Assembly (NCBI RefSeq): GCF_026262505.1
Contig: NC_067204.1
Location: 16,346,165-16,410,164, forward strand
Source: Trichomonas vaginalis G3
Taxonomy: Eukaryota; Parabasalia; Trichomonadida; Trichomonadidae
Length of the DNA stretch: 64,000 bases
Reading direction: 5' to 3'
The position numbers and the translations under genes are program-made. The notes under the pieces were generated by a model that searched no databases, was not told the DNA's origin, and saw only the letters and a program-made list of their open reading frames with translations. Positions within the stretch are counted from its first letter, which is position 1. Every line of letters starts with the position of its first letter. This document shows positions 61,522 through 64,000 of this stretch, piece after piece.

Positions 61522-62346
61522 CTACTCTACTTGTTTGAAGTTGTCAAAATACTCTGTTATTTTTTCCTTCAGTAGCGGTAAGTCTTCTTTGAAGGTAAAA
61601 ATTGTACAACCTTTCATATCATAGTGTGTTTGAGGTAACGTATCTTGAACTATTTGTTTCACATCTTCATTCGGTGTCATTGAAATCGGTAAGTTTTCGC
61701 GATAGAACCAATTTCTGTCAGATTTGTAAATCTTAGCAAGGTCGTAAAAGCTTTTGTTGTTTCTTCTGACTAAATGCAACATAACCATATCTCTGTCTTC
61801 TTCATTTTCCATCTCTTCAGTATAAATCATATACTTATAGTTCTTTTCCTTACCTTTTGGTACCGAACGTGGTATTCTTTTCTGAATGCTTTTGTCTTTT
61901 GCTTCAATGACTTCATCTTTTGCTTGAAGTTTCTTTTCCATCTCTTCACGTTCTTGTCTATGAATTTCGTCAAGAAGTCTGTAAATATACCAAGCATAAC
62001 GAGGCGAAGCCCACATTGCAACAGCATTTACAAGAAGTCTATGTACATACCAACCTCTCAAACCATTTGGCAAATTTTTACGATTTTCATGAGTTTTAGG
62101 CGACCCCGAAAAAAGTCGGTCTCGCTGTTCTTCGCTCAAAAGTTCTTGTGTGCTTTGGTTTTTGAACCAATCGTCTGTATGTTTGGTATCTGGAGCAAAA
62201 CATGCTGTCAAAATACTTTGCATTTGGTACATATCGTCTTTGACCGAACGAATGAGACGGAGTTGTTTGTTAAACTGTATGTACTCGTATTCTTCATTTA
62301 TGGCTTCATGGACTATAACTGTTGTTGTGTTCTCGGTTGTTGACAT
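61522..62346 (-). CDS. KilA-N domain protein with DUF3627-like C-terminus (copy 2)
   Basis: 274 residues, open. Same build as the protein at 20745-21572 and about 90% identical outside one segment. Before RKNLPNGLRGWYVHRLLVNA it carries RDRLFSGSPKTHEN instead of EFPHMFATLEKPRNEIPYEN. TATCCGGAATATAAAGACAG precedes the ATG as in copy 1. Confidence 0.85.
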   Translation of the reverse strand: MSTTENTTTVIVHEAINEEYEYIQFNKQLRLIRSVKDDMYQMQSILTACFAPDTKHTDDWFKNQSTQELLSEEQRDRLFSGSPKTHENRKNLPNGLRGWYVHRLLVNAVAMWASPRYAWYIYRLLDEIHRQEREEMEKKLQAKDEVIEAKDKSIQKRIPRSVPKGKEKNYKYMIYTEEMENEEDRDMVMLHLVRRNNKSFYDLAKIYKSDRNWFYRENLPISMTPNEDVKQIVQDTLPQTHYDMKGCTIFTFKEDLPLLKEKITEYFDNFKQVE

Positions 62347-62399
62347 ATCTGTCTTTATATTCCGGATAAAAAAATAAAAAAAATAAAAATAACTTTATT

Positions 62400-62695
62400 T
62401 TTTCTATCTTAAGGAAACTCATGATTTTCATAGAGTTTTGGCGACCCAGATAAAAGTCGGTCTCGCTGTGCTTCATGATTTTCATAGAGTTTTGGCGACT
62501 ACCTTTTCTTACGTACTCGCTGTTCTTCACTGTTTTCGTACGGAATCTCTACCCTCGGTTTTTCGAGGGTAGCAATCTTATGCCATTTTACTCAGATTTT
62601 TGTGCTGAATTCAGCAAAAATAATGTTTAGGTGAAGTGGTGCGATCTCACCTGTTTTTTCACCTGTTTTCTCACAAGCGTTTTACATGGTAAACG
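62400..62695. repeat. KilA-N segment fragments and GATC palindrome
   Basis: Minus-strand pieces of both KilA-N segment types: CTCATGATTTTCATAGAGTT twice (62418-62437 type), then the ACCCTCGGTTTTTCGAGGGT piece near 62550. A GGTGCGATCTCACC palindrome lies at about 62637-62652. Shorter than the tract of copy 1. Confidence 0.65.
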
Positions 62696-62699
62696 TTAT

Positions 62700-63312
62700 T
62701 TTTACATGTATTTTTCAGCAACTTCGTCAAATAATTTTATAGCTTTATCTATCTCATCTACTTCAAACGTTTCTTTACCTTTTATGGGCACCATACATTT
62801 TCTCAAAACTTTTCAAGTAGTTCTGTTTCAGCAGCTCTCATATCATTAACTAACACAACCTTGACTCTATTGACTGTACTGTCATATCTTAGAGTTATAT
62901 TATATGTCCTTCCTATCTTATATCTTTTTGTGTTGAAGTCCTTCGTTCTGAACGATGTAAAGTAAGCCTTCACTGCAACGTTCCGTATTGAATGAACCAT
63001 ATGTTATGAAGTTATATCCAACAACTGGGTCTAACCATAACAAAACTATTGGTATAAGACTTTTGTCTATAAGATATGCTGCAGTTCCATAGAATTTTAC
63101 CGATATCATAAGCTCAGATTTCTTGTCAAAATTTTCTGAGTAGAAGCAATTTTAACCCAGTGGTTTGTTTTCTTTCAAATGGAGATAAAAATGTCTGACA
63201 AAGAATATTTGTTGTATTTCTTTGAGTATCTTACGTTTAAATCACCTATTCTAACCACTTTGGTGTCATTGTCTATCTTTCCAACTGTTTCAAACTGAAT
63301 GTTTGACATATC
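62700..63312 (-). pseudogene. T5orf172 domain protein gene, broken copy
   Basis: Counterpart of 20045-20656 (YKIGRT and AETELLEKF are recognisable). Broken. Confidence 0.6.
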
Positions 63313-63972
63313 TTTCTTTAAGTCTGCATAGTCGTTTCTCATACGTTCTATCTCTTTGACGGAGTAGTTATATTTCCTAATTGCTGCTTTACATTTAGAA
63401 CATTGCGGGTTCATTTTTGCGTTATACATTGAAATAAAACCAGCTAAAACAACTAAAGCGTTAATTGCTCTCTTCATCTCAAACATAGCGGGTCTTATTT
63501 GTTCATTCCATACCTTACCTCTTCTATCTTTATCTTATCTGCCATACACATTTTGCAACTAACGAAACAAAGTTGTCGTAGGTCTTAAATTCTTCAGATT
63601 TATATATGTCAGAAACATTCTTATATACCATGTCGCAATCTTTGTCCATAACCTTATGGTTGCAATGAAATCCTAGAAACTCATAGTTTACCTTTCGTAT
63701 GAACTTCTTTATTTCTACTGAGTCAGTTGCTTTGACTTCTATTTCGTCGAATTCAGGAATAGTGAGTTTTTGTTGTTGGATTTCAGGCAATTTGGTAAAT
63801 GGTCAATAATGTCCTGCATTTCATAAAGATACTGTTCATTTGTTTCATCTTTCGCACTACAGTCTAAATTACTTGTTAAAAGTTCTTGCTTTATCTTCTG
63901 GATTTCTGTTTCGAAAGTATATGAAGAAGGAATGAAGCTTTTCATCTCTACTAACATAGATGTTGGATTCAT
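63313..63972 (-). pseudogene. 304-residue protein gene, broken copy
   Basis: Counterpart of 17559-18473 (MNPTSMLVEMKSFIPSSYTF and the NPQCSKCKAAIRKY cluster are recognisable). Broken. The window ends 28 bases upstream of its Met12. Confidence 0.6.
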
Positions 63973-64000
63973 GACTAGCGAGTTTGGTGCTGTAGTTGTT

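Larger units (their letters stand above)
50459..64000. mobile_element. Maverick/Polinton copy 2, broken, cut by window end
   Basis: Starts with an A-tract (50459-50481) and the same GGTAGTGGGGCTTCCAGG end as copy 1. It is inverted relative to copy 1: positions 50.5-64.0 kb correspond to copy 1 from 32.3 down to about 17.6 kb. Visible parts: giant coiled-coil protein, major capsid, small genes, minor capsid, helicase, ATPase, 22-bp array, KilA-N, T5orf172 and the 304-residue protein. The polymerase end lies beyond the window. Fifteen or more breaks in the visible part. Divergence from copy 1 is a few percent or less, so it is young. Confidence 0.9.

Noticed and set aside
1-64000. tRNA or rRNA genes
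   Set aside because: No tRNA-like A and B boxes with a pairable acceptor stem, and no rRNA-like conserved stretch, were found by eye.

Overview
This is an AT-rich protist window that fits Trichomonas vaginalis or a close relative. The genes have no visible introns. Several start just downstream of a TCA(C/T)TTTT initiator (Inr) element. The window also combines Maverick/Polinton elements, Mutator-like (MULE) transposons and ankyrin-repeat genes. The species is an inference, because no rRNA or tRNA gene was seen to confirm it.

Layout: (1) 0.65-4.15 kb, a host leucine-rich-repeat protein with a PH-like start, a proline-rich tail and a possible capping-protein-interaction motif (CARMIL-like). 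(2) 5.1-8.96 kb, a MULE DNA transposon with long inverted ends, one transposase gene, a 121-bp tandem array and a small hairpin element in its right end. (3) 8.96-32.33 kb, a complete but broken Maverick/Polinton (copy 1) inserted into the MULE's right inverted repeat; the MULE end resumes at 32.33 kb. (4) 32.5-43.1 kb, a repeat-rich gap holding an ankyrin-repeat gene with a frame break, hairpin families, a 113-bp tandem array and a foldback element with arms built of 122-bp units. (5) 43.1-50.3 kb, four host genes: a large four-pass membrane protein, an EF-hand protein, a LisH-like small protein and an amino acid permease. (6) 50.46 kb to the window end, a second Maverick (copy 2), inverted relative to copy 1 and cut by the window edge.

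In Maverick copy 1 the recognisable parts are a family-B DNA polymerase remnant, an HNH-like coiled-coil protein, several small lineage-specific proteins, a KilA-N protein, a T5orf172 (GIY-YIG-like) protein, a packaging-type ATPase, a superfamily-3-type helicase remnant, a minor (penton-like) and a major capsid protein, and a very long coiled-coil/PQ-repeat protein. I recognised no retroviral-type integrase and no adenoviral-type protease. Both copies are young, being nearly identical where they align. Copy 1 has roughly ten breaks; the visible part of copy 2 has fifteen or more.

The most unusual structure lies in the non-coding parts of the Mavericks. There are iteron-like 22-bp arrays around a conserved palindromic core. 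A tract upstream of the KilA-N gene is made of alternative KilA-N segments and looks like a cassette store. GATC-centred palindromes recur with matching arm changes. An AAAAAAATATTTTTTT palindrome sits 10-24 bases before the ATG of many element genes.
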